A stretch of 64,000 nucleotides of DNA from Lysinibacillus composti (GTDB lineage: Bacteria; Bacillota; Bacilli; Bacillales_A; Planococcaceae): positions 144,768 to 208,767 of the forward strand of contig NZ_JAFBDY010000006.1 in assembly GCF_016908465.1 (NCBI RefSeq), written 5' to 3'. The notes beneath the pieces were generated by a model. It did no database searches. It worked only from the letters and a program-made list of their open reading frames with translations, and was not told the DNA's origin. Position numbers and translations under genes: made by a program. Numbering within the stretch: the stretch's first letter is position 1; each line of letters opens with the position of its first letter. Shown one piece after another: positions 1-8,752 of the stretch.

Positions 1-265
1 AGTGATCCGTGATATGTTTGTTTTTACTAATAAACGATTAATACTAATTGATAAACAAGGAATGACTGGAAAGAAGACGGAATATCTTTCAATCCCTTAT
101 AAAAGCATTACATACTTCTCTATAGAAACTGCTGGAACATTTGATTTGGATGCGGAATTAAAGATATGGATTTCCGGTAGTCAAATGCCTATAGAAAAGA
201 CCTTTAATAAAACAACAAACATTTATAATGTTCAAAGTGTTTTAGCGGAAAATGTTTTGAAATAA
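1..265 (+). CDS. PH domain protein (bPH_1 / DUF1696-like), 3' part only
   Basis: The C-terminal 88 codons of a gene that enters from the left edge. The reading frame is open to base 2 and the first visible residues (V/M-IRDMFVFTNKRLI) resemble the middle of the bacterial pleckstrin-homology domain family formerly called DUF1696, with the typical FTNKRLI, Q-G and ETAG motifs, so the true start lies outside the window. The family is small, cytosolic and of unknown biochemical role. An intrinsic terminator follows directly. Family assignment is from motif memory and is fairly sure; function is not. Confidence 0.75.
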   Translation, partial: VIRDMFVFTNKRLILIDKQGMTGKKTEYLSIPYKSITYFSIETAGTFDLDAELKIWISGSQMPIEKTFNKTTNIYNVQSVLAENVLK

Positions 266-292
266 CTTGAAGATTTTCATTACTAAAATTAG

Positions 293-324
293 AGACCAGG
301 CTAAACACCTGGTCTTTTCTTTTT
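293..324 (+). terminator. Intrinsic terminator of the PH-domain gene
   Basis: Perfect 8-bp stem (AGACCAGG / CCTGGTCT) with a 7-nt loop, followed by TTTCTTTTT, 27 bp after the stop codon. Confidence 0.85.
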
Positions 325-403
325 ACCCATTACACTAAAGTAACAATGGTAAATGCGTAATACCATTTCCTATCATTTTTGTATGATGAGTTTTTAGCCT
401 TCA

Positions 404-598
404 TTATTTATACAAAATCGCCCCAATATTACAATGTGGATGACTTTGGGAATGAAGTCTTTTAAATTCGTATTCCAGTTCTGATAAAGTTAGATTCCAA
501 AGACGCTTATCGTCCTTTTGGTAAACGTTAAAGATGATTAGTTTATTAATTAGATTTTTTCTTCTATCTTCCACCGCTTTCCGAAGAATTTCTCCCAT
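404..598 (-). CDS. fbpA: FbpA-like Fur-regulated basic protein
   Basis: A 64-residue basic protein beginning MGEILRKAVEDRRKNLI and containing the LTLSELEYEFKR core of the Fur-regulated basic protein A family. In Bacillus subtilis FbpA is a small helper of the iron-sparing response and of the FsrA small RNA. I start it at the ATG at 598, because AAGGAG lies 8 nt upstream of it; the GTG at 607 overlaps the ribosome binding site. I did not find a convincing Fur box upstream, so iron control is taken from the family and not seen here. The gene stands alone between the PH-domain gene (opposite strand) and the terminator of the sulfur operon. Confidence 0.75.
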   Translation of the reverse strand: MGEILRKAVEDRRKNLINKLIIFNVYQKDDKRLWNLTLSELEYEFKRLHSQSHPHCNIGAILYK

Positions 599-671
599 TT
601 GAAACACTCCTTTTATTTACATACGCCTGGAAATCGCAATATACACACTTGAACCAAAAGACGTATTTGGT

Positions 672-709
672 TAAAAAAAGGGTATGAATGATTTTTTCAC
701 ATTCATACC
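672..709 (-). terminator. Terminator of the sulfur-scavenging operon
   Basis: 10-bp stem GGTATGAATG / CATTCATACC; on the minus strand it is followed by a run of seven T. It lies 18 bp past the last gene (ends at 727). Confidence 0.85.
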
Positions 710-726
710 ATTAACACCTTTTGCCA

Positions 727-1914
727 TTATTGAAGCACCTGTTCTTTTTTATCGAACAGCACTGATTGGGCTAATTGTGTGATCACTACATCATCAAATG
801 GAGGATTGTATGCTCCACATTGCACATCTCTGAACAATCGTTCTAATTTATTCGATTTAGATAAGCTTCTTCCTCCAACAATTTTCATCGCTTTCGTCAC
901 GATTTCGATAGCGTAGTTACAGATTTGGTATTTCGCGATATTTACTTCATTACCAAGAGCTTCTTTTTTATGGGGTTCTAGTTCTACTTGTGCAGCAATA
1001 CTATATAAAATTCGTCGAGCTGTTTGATAAAGTACTTCAATTTCCCCAACTTTTTGTTGAATATGTGGTGCATGACTAATTCGATTGCCGAGACTATGTG
1101 AGAACGTATTGTTTGCAAACTCAATCGCATAGTCTCTTGCAGCGCCTGCAATGCCTAAGTAGACAGCTGGAACTTCTAACGAATACACCCGACCATGGGC
1201 TGAGAAACGATTAATCTCATTGGAACGATGACGAGAAAGTAGTGCTTTTTCAGGTACAAATACATCTCGAAAAATAAGATCATGACTTCCTGTCGCTCTC
1301 ATTCCTAATGAATCCCAAGTATTAATGACTTCAATTTGTTCACTTTTTGTCATTAAAAACTCTGCGATCACATCTTCATCTTCTAAGTAAGCAATAATGG
1401 TAAATTGTTTTAATATAGGTGCTAGAGAAGCAAAGGCTTTTTCACCATTAATTTTATATCCACCAGGTACTTTACGAGCAATGGTTCCAGGAATGGCCCC
1501 TCTCGCAATATTGCCCTTACCGCGCTCGCTACTAAGAATATTTAACACTGAACCTTCTTCAATCGTTTTTTTAGAAAGTTCAGCTAAAATCGGTTCTGGC
1601 CAACATTTTGATTCACGAACATTGATAAAGGTTAACAAATGCCAACCTACTGAAAGTGCTGTTGATGCATCCCCTTTTGCCAATTGCTCTTGAACAAGCA
1701 ACATTTCATAAAGAGAAATTTCATCGCCACCGTACCTTTTAGGAACCGTTAATTTTAAATACCCGGCTTCTTGTAGGATCTTAAAATGTTCAAAAGGAAA
1801 TTCTCCAATTTGATCATAATAGGGTGCTGTTTTTTCGAGTTCTTTTGCAATGTTTTTCGCAAAGTCTACTAGCTGTTGCTCTCTTTCGTTTCGAATAAAT
1901 ATGTCCTTTGTCAT
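727..1914 (-). CDS. Acyl-CoA-dehydrogenase-fold flavin monooxygenase (SfnB/DszC type)
   Basis: 395 residues with the acyl-CoA dehydrogenase fold: N-terminal helical domain, a central beta domain (SSERGKGNIARGAIPGTIARK..GYKINGEKAF), then the C-terminal helical domain (GGRSLSKSNKLERLFRDVQCGAYNPP). Members such as DszC, TdsC and SfnB use reduced FMN and oxygen to oxidise sulfur compounds rather than acyl-CoA. The start codon overlaps the stop of the upstream LLM monooxygenase by ATGA, so the two are translationally coupled, and the operon carries a methionine-type transporter. I infer a role in releasing sulfur from an imported organosulfur compound. The exact substrate cannot be read from sequence; a plain acyl-CoA dehydrogenase is less likely in this context. 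Confidence 0.8.
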   Translation of the reverse strand: MTKDIFIRNEREQQLVDFAKNIAKELEKTAPYYDQIGEFPFEHFKILQEAGYLKLTVPKRYGGDEISLYEMLLVQEQLAKGDASTALSVGWHLLTFINVRESKCWPEPILAELSKKTIEEGSVLNILSSERGKGNIARGAIPGTIARKVPGGYKINGEKAFASLAPILKQFTIIAYLEDEDVIAEFLMTKSEQIEVINTWDSLGMRATGSHDLIFRDVFVPEKALLSRHRSNEINRFSAHGRVYSLEVPAVYLGIAGAARDYAIEFANNTFSHSLGNRISHAPHIQQKVGEIEVLYQTARRILYSIAAQVELEPHKKEALGNEVNIAKYQICNYAIEIVTKAMKIVGGRSLSKSNKLERLFRDVQCGAYNPPFDDVVITQLAQSVLFDKKEQVLQ

Positions 1915-3254
1915 TTTGTCACCTTAGTTCTCGCAAATTGATTCACTCGTTTTTCAAGACCTAAATGATCTCGTAATGTGTTACCTGTATAATCTTTGCG
2001 ATAAATTCCACGCTCCTGTAAGATTGGCACCACTTTTTCTACAAATGCCTCTAAATCCCGTGGGAGTAGTGGAAATTGAAGCATAAAGCCGTCGCAAGCT
2101 TTCTCTTTAAACCAACGCTCCATTTCATCTGCCACTTGTTCTGCAGACCCGACAAATGCGTCCCTTTTTCCTACATTAAATAAACGACTGTAAAGATCAC
2201 CAACTTTTAAGTTTTCACGCTTAATGATCTCCATCAATTCATTAAAATTACTTTGAATGCTATTTACTTTTGGATATTCAACTTCAATGGCTGGTGTATC
2301 TAAAGAATACTTTGAAAAGTCAACATTCCCCATATACCCTGATACAAATTTTAAGGCTTTATATGGATCTAGTAGATTTTGCAATTCATTAAAGCGCTGG
2401 ATGGCTTCTTCTTCTGTATCTGCCACGACAGGTGAAATACCATGGAAAACAACGAGTTCATTTTCATCACGACCATGTTGTGCTAATTGAGTTTTTACTG
2501 AGCGATAATGTTCTTTTGCTGTTTCAATACTATCCCAATGTACAAATACTGCATTGGCTACACGTGTCGATAATTTTTGTCCCGGTTTTGACGCACCAGC
2601 TACAACAATAACGGGATGACCTTGAGGTGAACGTGCAATATTTAGCGGTCCTTTTATAGAGAAGTGTTCACCTTTATAATTAGCTTCATGTACTTTCTCC
2701 TGATCATAGAAAATCCCCTTCTCTTTATCATATAAAAACGCATCATCTTCCCATGAATTCCATAACGCTTGAATCACATCTGCAAATTCCTCCGCACGTT
2801 CGTAGCGCTTGTCATGTTCCACATGTTTATCTCGACTAAAGTTTAAAGCGGTTTGACCTGTTGCATCGGCTGTTGTCACTAAATTCCAGGCAACACGACC
2901 ATTACTAATATGGTCAACTGACATTAGTTGACGTGCTAACACATAAGGTTCGCTGTACGTTGTAGATGCCGTCGCTCCAAGACCAATTTTTTCGGTAGCA
3001 GCCGCTAGTGCGGTAATCTGAATAAGTGGATCAAAGCGATTTAAAATATGAGGGTGGGATTCATGATTGATCGCTAAACTATCTGCTACAAAGGCTATAT
3101 CAAATTTCCCTTTTTCTGCAATTTGCGCAGCTTTCTGAAGTGCTTTAATATCGATACTAGCATCCGCTTGCCCCTCTGGATGGCGCCATGCCGCAACATG
3201 CATACCGGCACCAATTAAATATAATGACAGTTTTATTTCCCTTTCATTTGACAT
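1911..3254 (-). CDS. LLM-class FMN-dependent monooxygenase (NtaA/SnaA/DszA family)
   Basis: 447 residues of the bacterial luciferase-like TIM-barrel family. Visible family motifs are the N-terminal IKLSLYLIGAGMHVAAWRHP, the FDIAFVADS strand, ATASTTYSEPYVLARQL, NGRVAWNLVTT, and HPVIVVAGAS. NtaA, SnaA, DszA and DmoA belong to this subfamily and oxidise chelators, pristinamycin, dibenzothiophene sulfone or dimethyl sulfide with FMNH2 supplied by a separate reductase, which I do not see here. AAGGAA precedes the ATG. It is coupled to the DszC-like enzyme downstream and follows the MetQ/MetI/MetN genes, which supports organosulfur desulfurisation. Confidence 0.85.
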   Translation of the reverse strand: MSNEREIKLSLYLIGAGMHVAAWRHPEGQADASIDIKALQKAAQIAEKGKFDIAFVADSLAINHESHPHILNRFDPLIQITALAAATEKIGLGATASTTYSEPYVLARQLMSVDHISNGRVAWNLVTTADATGQTALNFSRDKHVEHDKRYERAEEFADVIQALWNSWEDDAFLYDKEKGIFYDQEKVHEANYKGEHFSIKGPLNIARSPQGHPVIVVAGASKPGQKLSTRVANAVFVHWDSIETAKEHYRSVKTQLAQHGRDENELVVFHGISPVVADTEEEAIQRFNELQNLLDPYKALKFVSGYMGNVDFSKYSLDTPAIEVEYPKVNSIQSNFNELMEIIKRENLKVGDLYSRLFNVGKRDAFVGSAEQVADEMERWFKEKACDGFMLQFPLLPRDLEAFVEKVVPILQERGIYRKDYTGNTLRDHLGLEKRVNQFARTKVTK

Positions 3255-3291
3255 TTCTAATCATTCCTTCACATAAAATTTGACCAATGAA

Positions 3292-4148
3292 CTAATCGTT
3301 ATATGAATAAACTTCTTTCCAAGTAGACAATTCTTCTAGAGTTAACTTCACAGGAATGTAGTTTCCACTATATGTTTCTTCTATAAATTTTGATGTTTCT
3401 TCATTCTGATAGATTTCCACTATTTTTTGATAAACTTCATTGTCAGCGTCTTCAGCATTTGTTGCGATAATATTGATGAAAGGTTTTGCTGTATCACTCT
3501 CGTGGATAATTGCATCTTTTAAATAAAGTCCTGCTTGAACTGCAACCCCATTATTAATAATGGCAAAGTTGTATCTTCCATTACACGTGGTGTTGTCGCG
3601 CCATCAACTGGAACGATTTTTAAATTTTTAGGATTTTCTTTAATTCGGTCTTCTCCGCCATTTCCATCAAAATCGTCAGAAACAGTAAGAATTCCGTTTT
3701 CTTGTAGTAACAATAACGCTCGACCCCAGTTTGAAGGGTCACTTGGAACTGCAATCGTTGCTCCATCTTTCAGATCATCTAATGAATCATGTTTACTTGA
3801 ATATAAACCTAAAGGTGCAATAATCGTTGTGCCAATTGGTACGATATCTGTACCATTATTTGTATTAAATAAATCTAAATAAGCAACATGTTGGAAAGCA
3901 TTAATATCTATATCTCCATCTGCTAAAGTTTGATTTGGATCTACTTGTGCAGATAGAGTCACTAGTTCAAGATTGATGCCTTCTTTTTCAGCTTGTTCCG
4001 CAATAAATTCCCATGTTTTAACTTCCGAACTACGAATCCCTACTTTTACATTTGTACTTTCTTCACCCTGAGCCTTATTCGTTCCATTACATGCTGTTAA
4101 CAAAACAGTTGTAAGTGCTAAAATTAAAAGTAAATGCCATTTTTTCAA
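3292..4148 (-). pseudogene. MetQ-type substrate-binding lipoprotein, frameshifted
   Basis: Starts at a TTG (AGAGGTTATTAAA upstream) with a lipoprotein signal peptide (LLTAC, lipobox Cys20) and reads as a MetQ/NlpA protein up to VMEDTTL. It then runs out of frame and stops after 209 residues (stop at 3519). The missing C-terminal part is intact in another frame from about 3563 down to 3292 (AIINNGVAVQAGLYLKDA ... WKEVYSYND, then TAG). Inserting one G in the stretch read as TTGCC on the minus strand rejoins the two halves into a normal-length protein of about 285 residues. So this is either a single-base deletion mutant or a base-call error. A second, intact MetQ lies four genes' length upstream in the same operon (5864-6703). 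Confidence 0.85.
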
Positions 4149-4164
4149 TTTAATAACCTCTTTT

Positions 4165-4818
4165 CTATGAACTATGTCTAAAATGTCTTTCTAATCTGTT
4201 TCCAATTGTTTGAATGAGTTGTACGAATGCTACAAGTAAAATAACTGTTACTAAAATAGTCATCTCATCAAAACGTTGATAACCATAAGTAATCGCCACA
4301 TCTCCTAGTCCCCCTCCGCCAACAGCTCCTGCCATAGCAGTAGCACCAATGAGTCCGATTGTTGCGGTAGTAACACTTAAAATTAATGAAGGAAATGCTT
4401 CTGGGATTAAAAATTTTCGTATAATTTGCCAAGGAGTAGCCCCCATTGCTTTTGCTGCCTCAATAATGCCTTCATCAACTTCTAATAAGGAGTTTTCTAT
4501 TAATCTCGAAATATACGGCCCAATATGTAGAACTAAAGGCACGATAGCAGCTGTTGTTCCGATGGCAGTTCCCACAATTAGACGAGTAAATGGAATAATT
4601 GCAACGAGTAAAATAATAAAAGGTATAGATCTGAATATATTGACAATAGGATTCACAATGCCAAATACCCAGCGATTCTCTAAAATATGTCCTTTTCTAG
4701 TAACAACTAGGGTGATCCCTAAGATTAATCCTAGAGTTGCTCCAAAGAACAACCCTATACTAACCATATATAGGGTTTCCCAAATCGCTCCCAGAATAAT
4801 TTCGCGGCTTACATCCAT
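4165..4818 (-). CDS. metI: MetI-type ABC transporter permease
   Basis: 217 residues with five predicted membrane helices and the binding-protein-dependent permease loop EAAKAMGATPWQIIRKFLIPEAFP, which docks on the ATPase. It is the membrane part of a methionine-uptake-family (MUT) importer for methionine or related sulfur compounds. The ATG lies inside the end of metN (59-bp overlap) and its ribosome binding site, GAGGAGG, is within metN. Family certain; the transported compound is inferred from the sulfur-oxidising enzymes in the operon. Confidence 0.9.
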   Translation of the reverse strand: MDVSREIILGAIWETLYMVSIGLFFGATLGLILGITLVVTRKGHILENRWVFGIVNPIVNIFRSIPFIILLVAIIPFTRLIVGTAIGTTAAIVPLVLHIGPYISRLIENSLLEVDEGIIEAAKAMGATPWQIIRKFLIPEAFPSLILSVTTATIGLIGATAMAGAVGGGGLGDVAITYGYQRFDEMTILVTVILLVAFVQLIQTIGNRLERHFRHSS

Positions 4819-5839
4819 TTGCTAGAACCTCCTCTATTTGTACATTTCTATTTTTAATAAACTGGACTACTTTTTCTGTTTCAGTATCTGCACCGACAAT
4901 TTCAATGATTAAATTTCCAAAAGGTATTTTCTGAAGTTCTGTAATATTTCCGAATAAAACATTGATATCCACACTAAATTTTTTAACTACTTCTGATACA
5001 ATTGGTTGGCCAACATCTACTCCAATAAACTTTAATTTAAAAATTCGTTCATTTGGATTTGCAACTTGTAATTGCTCATAAATGGATTGAGGAATTTCAT
5101 CACGAACGACCGATTGTACGAAGTCTCGTGTCGTTTTTGTTTTAGGTGCCGAAAAAATTTCTAAAACATTGCCAGTTTCAATTATTTGACCATTTTCCAT
5201 AACGGCAACGCGATTACAAATTTCTCGAATCACTTCCATCTCATGGGTAATAATTAAAATCGTAATGTTGTACTCAATATTTACACGCTTTAGTAATTCC
5301 AATATCGATTTTGTCGTTTGTGGATCAAGTGCTGATGTTGCTTCATCACAAAGTAAGATTTTCGGATTTGTTACTAACGCCCTCGCAATCCCGACCCTTT
5401 GTTTCTGCCCACCTGATAATTGATCGATATAAGCAGTTGTTTTACTTTCTAACCCTACAAACTTTAATACTTCATTGACACGTTTTTCAATTTCCCGTTT
5501 GTTTACTCCACTAAGGGTTAATGGCATTGCCACGTTATCGAAAACAGTTTTGGAAGAAAGTAGATTGAAATGTTGAAAGATCATTCCGATATTTTTCTTT
5601 TCTTCTCGTAATTGTCGTTTACTGAGAGTCGTTAAGTCTTTCCCATCGACAATTACTTTACCTTCAGTTGGAGTTTCTAATAGATTTACTGTTCTTATTA
5701 GCGTACTTTTCCCCGCACCACTAAACCCAATGACACCAAAAATGTCACCTTTATTAACTTTCAAATCTATATGATCCAACGCTTTTATTATTTTTTTATC
5801 TAATCGATATTGTTTCGATGTTCCTATAAACTCAATCAT
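4760..5839 (-). CDS. metN: MetN-type ABC transporter ATP-binding protein
   Basis: 359 residues. Walker A GFSGAGKST (38-46), signature LSGGQKQRVG (141-150), Walker B ILLCDEATS (161-169), and a C-terminal NIL regulatory domain (about 270-340), which in MetN binds methionine and causes trans-inhibition. I start at the ATG at 5839, 9 nt after AAGGAGG, not at the upstream in-frame TTG (5860). The last 20 residues (after QIEEV) are longer than I expect for MetN and overlap metI by 59 bp. This may be natural or a small 3' frameshift. Confidence 0.9.
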   Translation of the reverse strand: MIEFIGTSKQYRLDKKIIKALDHIDLKVNKGDIFGVIGFSGAGKSTLIRTVNLLETPTEGKVIVDGKDLTTLSKRQLREEKKNIGMIFQHFNLLSSKTVFDNVAMPLTLSGVNKREIEKRVNEVLKFVGLESKTTAYIDQLSGGQKQRVGIARALVTNPKILLCDEATSALDPQTTKSILELLKRVNIEYNITILIITHEMEVIREICNRVAVMENGQIIETGNVLEIFSAPKTKTTRDFVQSVVRDEIPQSIYEQLQVANPNERIFKLKFIGVDVGQPIVSEVVKKFSVDINVLFGNITELQKIPFGNLIIEIVGADTETEKVVQFIKNRNVQIEEVLANGCKPRNYSGSDLGNPIYG

Positions 5840-5863
5840 TGTTAAACCTCCTTTTGACAAGTG

Positions 5864-6703
5864 TTAAAATACAGGAACGACAGCCCCTTCGTATTCAGAT
5901 TCAAAAAATTCTTTCGCCTTTTCACTTGTTAACCATTTCACAACTGTTTGAATAGCTTCATCATCTTTTCTTTCTGGCAATGCGGAAATAATGTTTACAT
6001 ATGGCGAATTCGCATCTTCAATAATCAATGCATCTTCAAGTGGATTGAACCCACCTTCTAGTGCATAATTAGTGTTTATGGCAGCTACATCCACATCTTC
6101 AAGAGAGCGATTTAACAAAGCAGCATCTACAGCAATAAATTCAAGTTCTTTGTCGTTTTCTACAATATCCTCAACCATGTAATCCCCTTCTTTAATAGGG
6201 TCAAGTTTGATGATTCCATTTTCGTCAAAAAGTAATAATGCACGAGAGAAATTCACAACATCCTTTGGTACAGCTACTTTTGCACCTTGTGGTAAATCGT
6301 TAATATCAGTAATTGTTTTAGAATAAACTCCAAAAGGTTCAATATGAATGCCTGCAACATTGACAAGATTTAATCCTGCTTCTTTATTAATTTGCTCCAT
6401 GTAAGGGACGTGTTGGAAATAGTTAAAATCAAGTTCACCTTCAGCAGTTAATTGGTTTGTTTGAATGCCATCATTTCCAGTGATTATCTCTAATTGCACG
6501 CCATCTTTTTCTAAATCAGGCGCTAAATATTCAAGTACTTCTGCATGGGGGACAGATGAAGCACCGACTTTTAGTACGGTTACCTCTTGCTCTTCTTTTG
6601 ACTCAGTAGATGTTGAAGCAGTGGTAGTTGTTTCTGTATTACTGCAAGCTGCTAATAAGATGAAGGTAAAAATTGATATGGCAATTAGTAAATGTTTTTT
6701 CAT
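5864..6703 (-). CDS. metQ: MetQ-type substrate-binding lipoprotein
   Basis: 279 residues with a lipoprotein signal peptide (lipobox LLAAC, Cys20) followed by a NlpA/MetQ solute-binding domain (VLKVGASSVPHAEVLEYLAPDL; FNYFQHVPYMEQ; PYVNIISALPERKDD; GAVVPVF end). It should be anchored outside the membrane and deliver ligand to MetN-MetI, whose genes follow 24 bp downstream. A second MetQ gene in the operon is frameshifted, so this copy is probably the working receptor. The binding pocket cannot be assigned to methionine, S-methylcysteine or an oxidised derivative from sequence alone. Confidence 0.9.
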   Translation of the reverse strand: MKKHLLIAISIFTFILLAACSNTETTTTASTSTESKEEQEVTVLKVGASSVPHAEVLEYLAPDLEKDGVQLEIITGNDGIQTNQLTAEGELDFNYFQHVPYMEQINKEAGLNLVNVAGIHIEPFGVYSKTITDINDLPQGAKVAVPKDVVNFSRALLLFDENGIIKLDPIKEGDYMVEDIVENDKELEFIAVDAALLNRSLEDVDVAAINTNYALEGGFNPLEDALIIEDANSPYVNIISALPERKDDEAIQTVVKWLTSEKAKEFFESEYEGAVVPVF

Positions 6704-6873
6704 ATAAGTCTCATCCTTTTCATTGTTTATTTACCAAAATTAAATTTAATTAATTTCTCCTACAGAGGGGGATGATTCGGATATCCACTCCCCCCACAAC
6801 ATATTTCTTATATTATTTATAGTTTTACTAGGATTTAGATTAAAATGGATTTAAATAATGTGATACAAGATCA

Positions 6874-7872
6874 TTACTCAAATAAATCAGTTGATAAATA
6901 CCTTAACCCTGTATCAGGAAGTATTGCGACAATTTTCTTCCCTTTATTTTCAGGTCGTTTGGCTAATTGTGTGGCAGCCCATATCGCAGCTCCAGAGGAC
7001 GTCCCTACTAATATTCCATCTGATTTGGCAACTGCTCTTGCTGCTTCATTCGCCTGGCTCGTTTCAACTTCAATTACTTCATCAATCACTTCTTTGTTCA
7101 CGTTTACTGGAACTCTTTTTTCTTCCACATCTGAGAATCGATGAACACCTGTAATCTCTGGTATATCTGGATTTTCAACCGTTGGAATTGAGTTAGTAGC
7201 AGGCTCAACTCCTACAATTTTAATAGTAGAGTTTTTTGATTTTAGAAATGCACCAGCACCACTTAAAGTACCACCAGTCCCTACTGTTGCCACTAAAATA
7301 TCCACTTCACCATCTGTATCTTCCCAAATTTCAGGACCTGTTGTTTCAAAGTGAATTCTCGGATTTGCTTCGTTCTCCAGTTGATGTAAAAAGATTGAAT
7401 TTTGTTGCTTTGATATTACTTTTTCCTTTAATACATTAATAACTTCCACAAAGTCGCCATCTGATTCTTCAATTGTCTGCAAAATTTCAGGTACGTCAGA
7501 AAATGGAACAACTTCTGCACCAAGTGCACGAATGGCTTTTGTTCGCTCTACACTTACATTGTCTTGTATATATATTTTTAATTTATACCCTTTCGCTGCT
7601 GCTATAGCTGCAAGGCCAATTCCTGTATTTCCACTTGTTGTTTCGATGATGGAATCCCCTTCTTTTAGTAACCCTTTTTGTTCTGCATCTTCAATCATTG
7701 CTTTAGCAATTCGATCTTTTACACTATTAGCCGGATTTAAGTACTCCAATTTCACAATTATCTCTGCTTCTAATTGATGTTGTTTTTCATAATTCACGAT
7801 TTCTAACAATGGTGTTTTTCCAACAAGTTCGATAATCGACTTCTTAATTTTGTTTGAAGTGATTTTACTCAT
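6874..7872 (-). CDS. PLP-dependent cysteine synthase family protein
   Basis: 332 residues of fold-type II PLP enzymes of the O-acetylserine sulfhydrylase group. The PLP lysine is Lys52 (NPANSVKDR), the substrate loop is TSGNTG (79-84) and the phosphate-binding loop is VGTGGT (197-202). It makes cysteine, or an S-substituted analogue, from O-acetylserine and a sulfur donor. As first gene after the 7.95-kb promoter, before metQ and the two monooxygenases, it likely reassimilates sulfide or sulfite-derived sulfur released by them. The ATG is close behind AAGGGGG (2-nt spacing). Paralogues such as cystathionine beta-synthase or CysK2 types cannot be excluded. Confidence 0.85.
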   Translation of the reverse strand: MSKITSNKIKKSIIELVGKTPLLEIVNYEKQHQLEAEIIVKLEYLNPANSVKDRIAKAMIEDAEQKGLLKEGDSIIETTSGNTGIGLAAIAAAKGYKLKIYIQDNVSVERTKAIRALGAEVVPFSDVPEILQTIEESDGDFVEVINVLKEKVISKQQNSIFLHQLENEANPRIHFETTGPEIWEDTDGEVDILVATVGTGGTLSGAGAFLKSKNSTIKIVGVEPATNSIPTVENPDIPEITGVHRFSDVEEKRVPVNVNKEVIDEVIEVETSQANEAARAVAKSDGILVGTSSGAAIWAATQLAKRPENKGKKIVAILPDTGLRYLSTDLFE

Positions 7873-7946
7873 TTCATTTCCCCCTTAAAATTAACCCCTC
7901 TGCCATTACCTACATAACCAATAAGAATAGTAGGTGTTATAAACAC

Positions 7947-8020
7947 ATTTAACACCAATTAGAATATTTTGGCAATAGTTTTTCAATTTTGAATTGATAG
8001 AAATTTCCAATCACTAGAAA
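7947..8020 (-). promoter_or_regulatory. Promoter and operator of the cysK-like/met operon
   Basis: Minus-strand -35 TTGCCA (plus 7970-7975), 17-bp spacer, -10 TTAAAT (plus 7947-7952). Upstream lies an imperfect palindrome TGATTGGAAATTTCTATCA (plus 7996-8014), the size and layout of a LysR-type regulator site. The same -35, -10, spacing and upstream element recur in front of the GNAT gene at 8753-8826, so both are probably controlled by one factor. Confidence 0.65.
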
Positions 8021-8089
8021 TGGATGTCGGCGGTTATGTTTCAAACATACTTTCTCATTCCTAAAAATCAATCAACAATAGATTTTCCC

Positions 8090-8150
8090 ATTAAAAAATC
8101 CTTTCTCATTTAGGTTGATGATCAGTCTAAACCTAATAGAAAGGATTCTT
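8090..8150 (-). terminator. Terminator of the GNAT gene
   Basis: AATCCTTTCT pairs with AGAAAGGATT, with an inner stem TTAGGTT / AACCTAA; on the minus strand it ends in ATTTTTTAA. It separates the GNAT gene from the promoter of the cysK-like operon, so the two are distinct transcripts. Confidence 0.85.
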
Positions 8151-8158
8151 ATTTCATC

Positions 8159-8680
8159 TTATATCTCAAGTACTAAGACATTACTTGGAATGCGGTAGCA
8201 ACGAGTGTTTGGTTTTAAGTTCAATTCAATTTCAGCATCTCGTTCAAATCCAAATTTCTCGTATAAACGAATAGCGGAGGTCATAATTTCCCCTGTAAAC
8301 AAATACATATATTCTTCATCTTTTTCATAAGTGTAATGAATGCCTACCTCTAATAAACTACGTGCAATTCCCAATCCTCGATGATTTGGTGAGACAGCTA
8401 AGTAGCGAAGTAAAGTATAATTAACACCATATTGGGATCCTTTATAAGCTGTGTCACTACTCGCATATAGACTTGCAGATCCAACAATTTCGCCATTGTA
8501 TTTTGCAACAAAGATTTCTTCTACCTCTGGATCTTCTACGGCACCTTTAATGTCAGCTAAATATTTTTCCCAAAAGTTTGGATCAGTATAACTACCTTGA
8601 TATTGCAAATAACTCTTAACAAGCAATTCGCGGACTCCTTCTTTATCCTGTGGTTGTAATTTCTCTACTGTTAATGACAT
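8159..8680 (-). CDS. GNAT family N-acetyltransferase
   Basis: 173 residues with the Gcn5 acetyltransferase fold: the acetyl-CoA loop LRYLAVSPNHRGLGIARSLL (about residues 91-110), then the C-terminal half with LFTGEIMTSAIRLYEKFGF. AAGGAGG is 6 nt before the ATG. It is transcribed alone but from a promoter almost identical to that of the neighbouring sulfur operon, so it probably belongs to the same regulon. In Bacillus S-(2-succino)cysteine and S-alkylcysteine pathways an N-acetyltransferase acts together with monooxygenases. By analogy it may acetylate the amino group of a sulfur substrate, which is inference. Confidence 0.85.
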   Translation of the reverse strand: MSLTVEKLQPQDKEGVRELLVKSYLQYQGSYTDPNFWEKYLADIKGAVEDPEVEEIFVAKYNGEIVGSASLYASSDTAYKGSQYGVNYTLLRYLAVSPNHRGLGIARSLLEVGIHYTYEKDEEYMYLFTGEIMTSAIRLYEKFGFERDAEIELNLKPNTRCYRIPSNVLVLEI

Positions 8681-8752
8681 ATGATTGCCTCCTTAAATTG
8701 ATCCTTATCAAATAACCTACTTAACAAATAAGGTTAGTTCGTGTTGTTAAAA

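Noticed and set aside
608..680. Fur box upstream of fbpA
   Set aside because: I saw no GATAATGATTATC-like 19-bp site; iron control is taken only from the family.
6704..6873. SAM riboswitch (S-box) or T-box in front of metQ
   Set aside because: No conserved S-box blocks or T-box AGGTGGTACC; only a short GC-rich inverted segment around 6765-6800.
6845..7777. Plus-strand ORFs over the cysteine synthase gene
   Set aside because: Shadows of the minus-strand gene; low-quality Leu/Ser-rich translations without ribosome sites.
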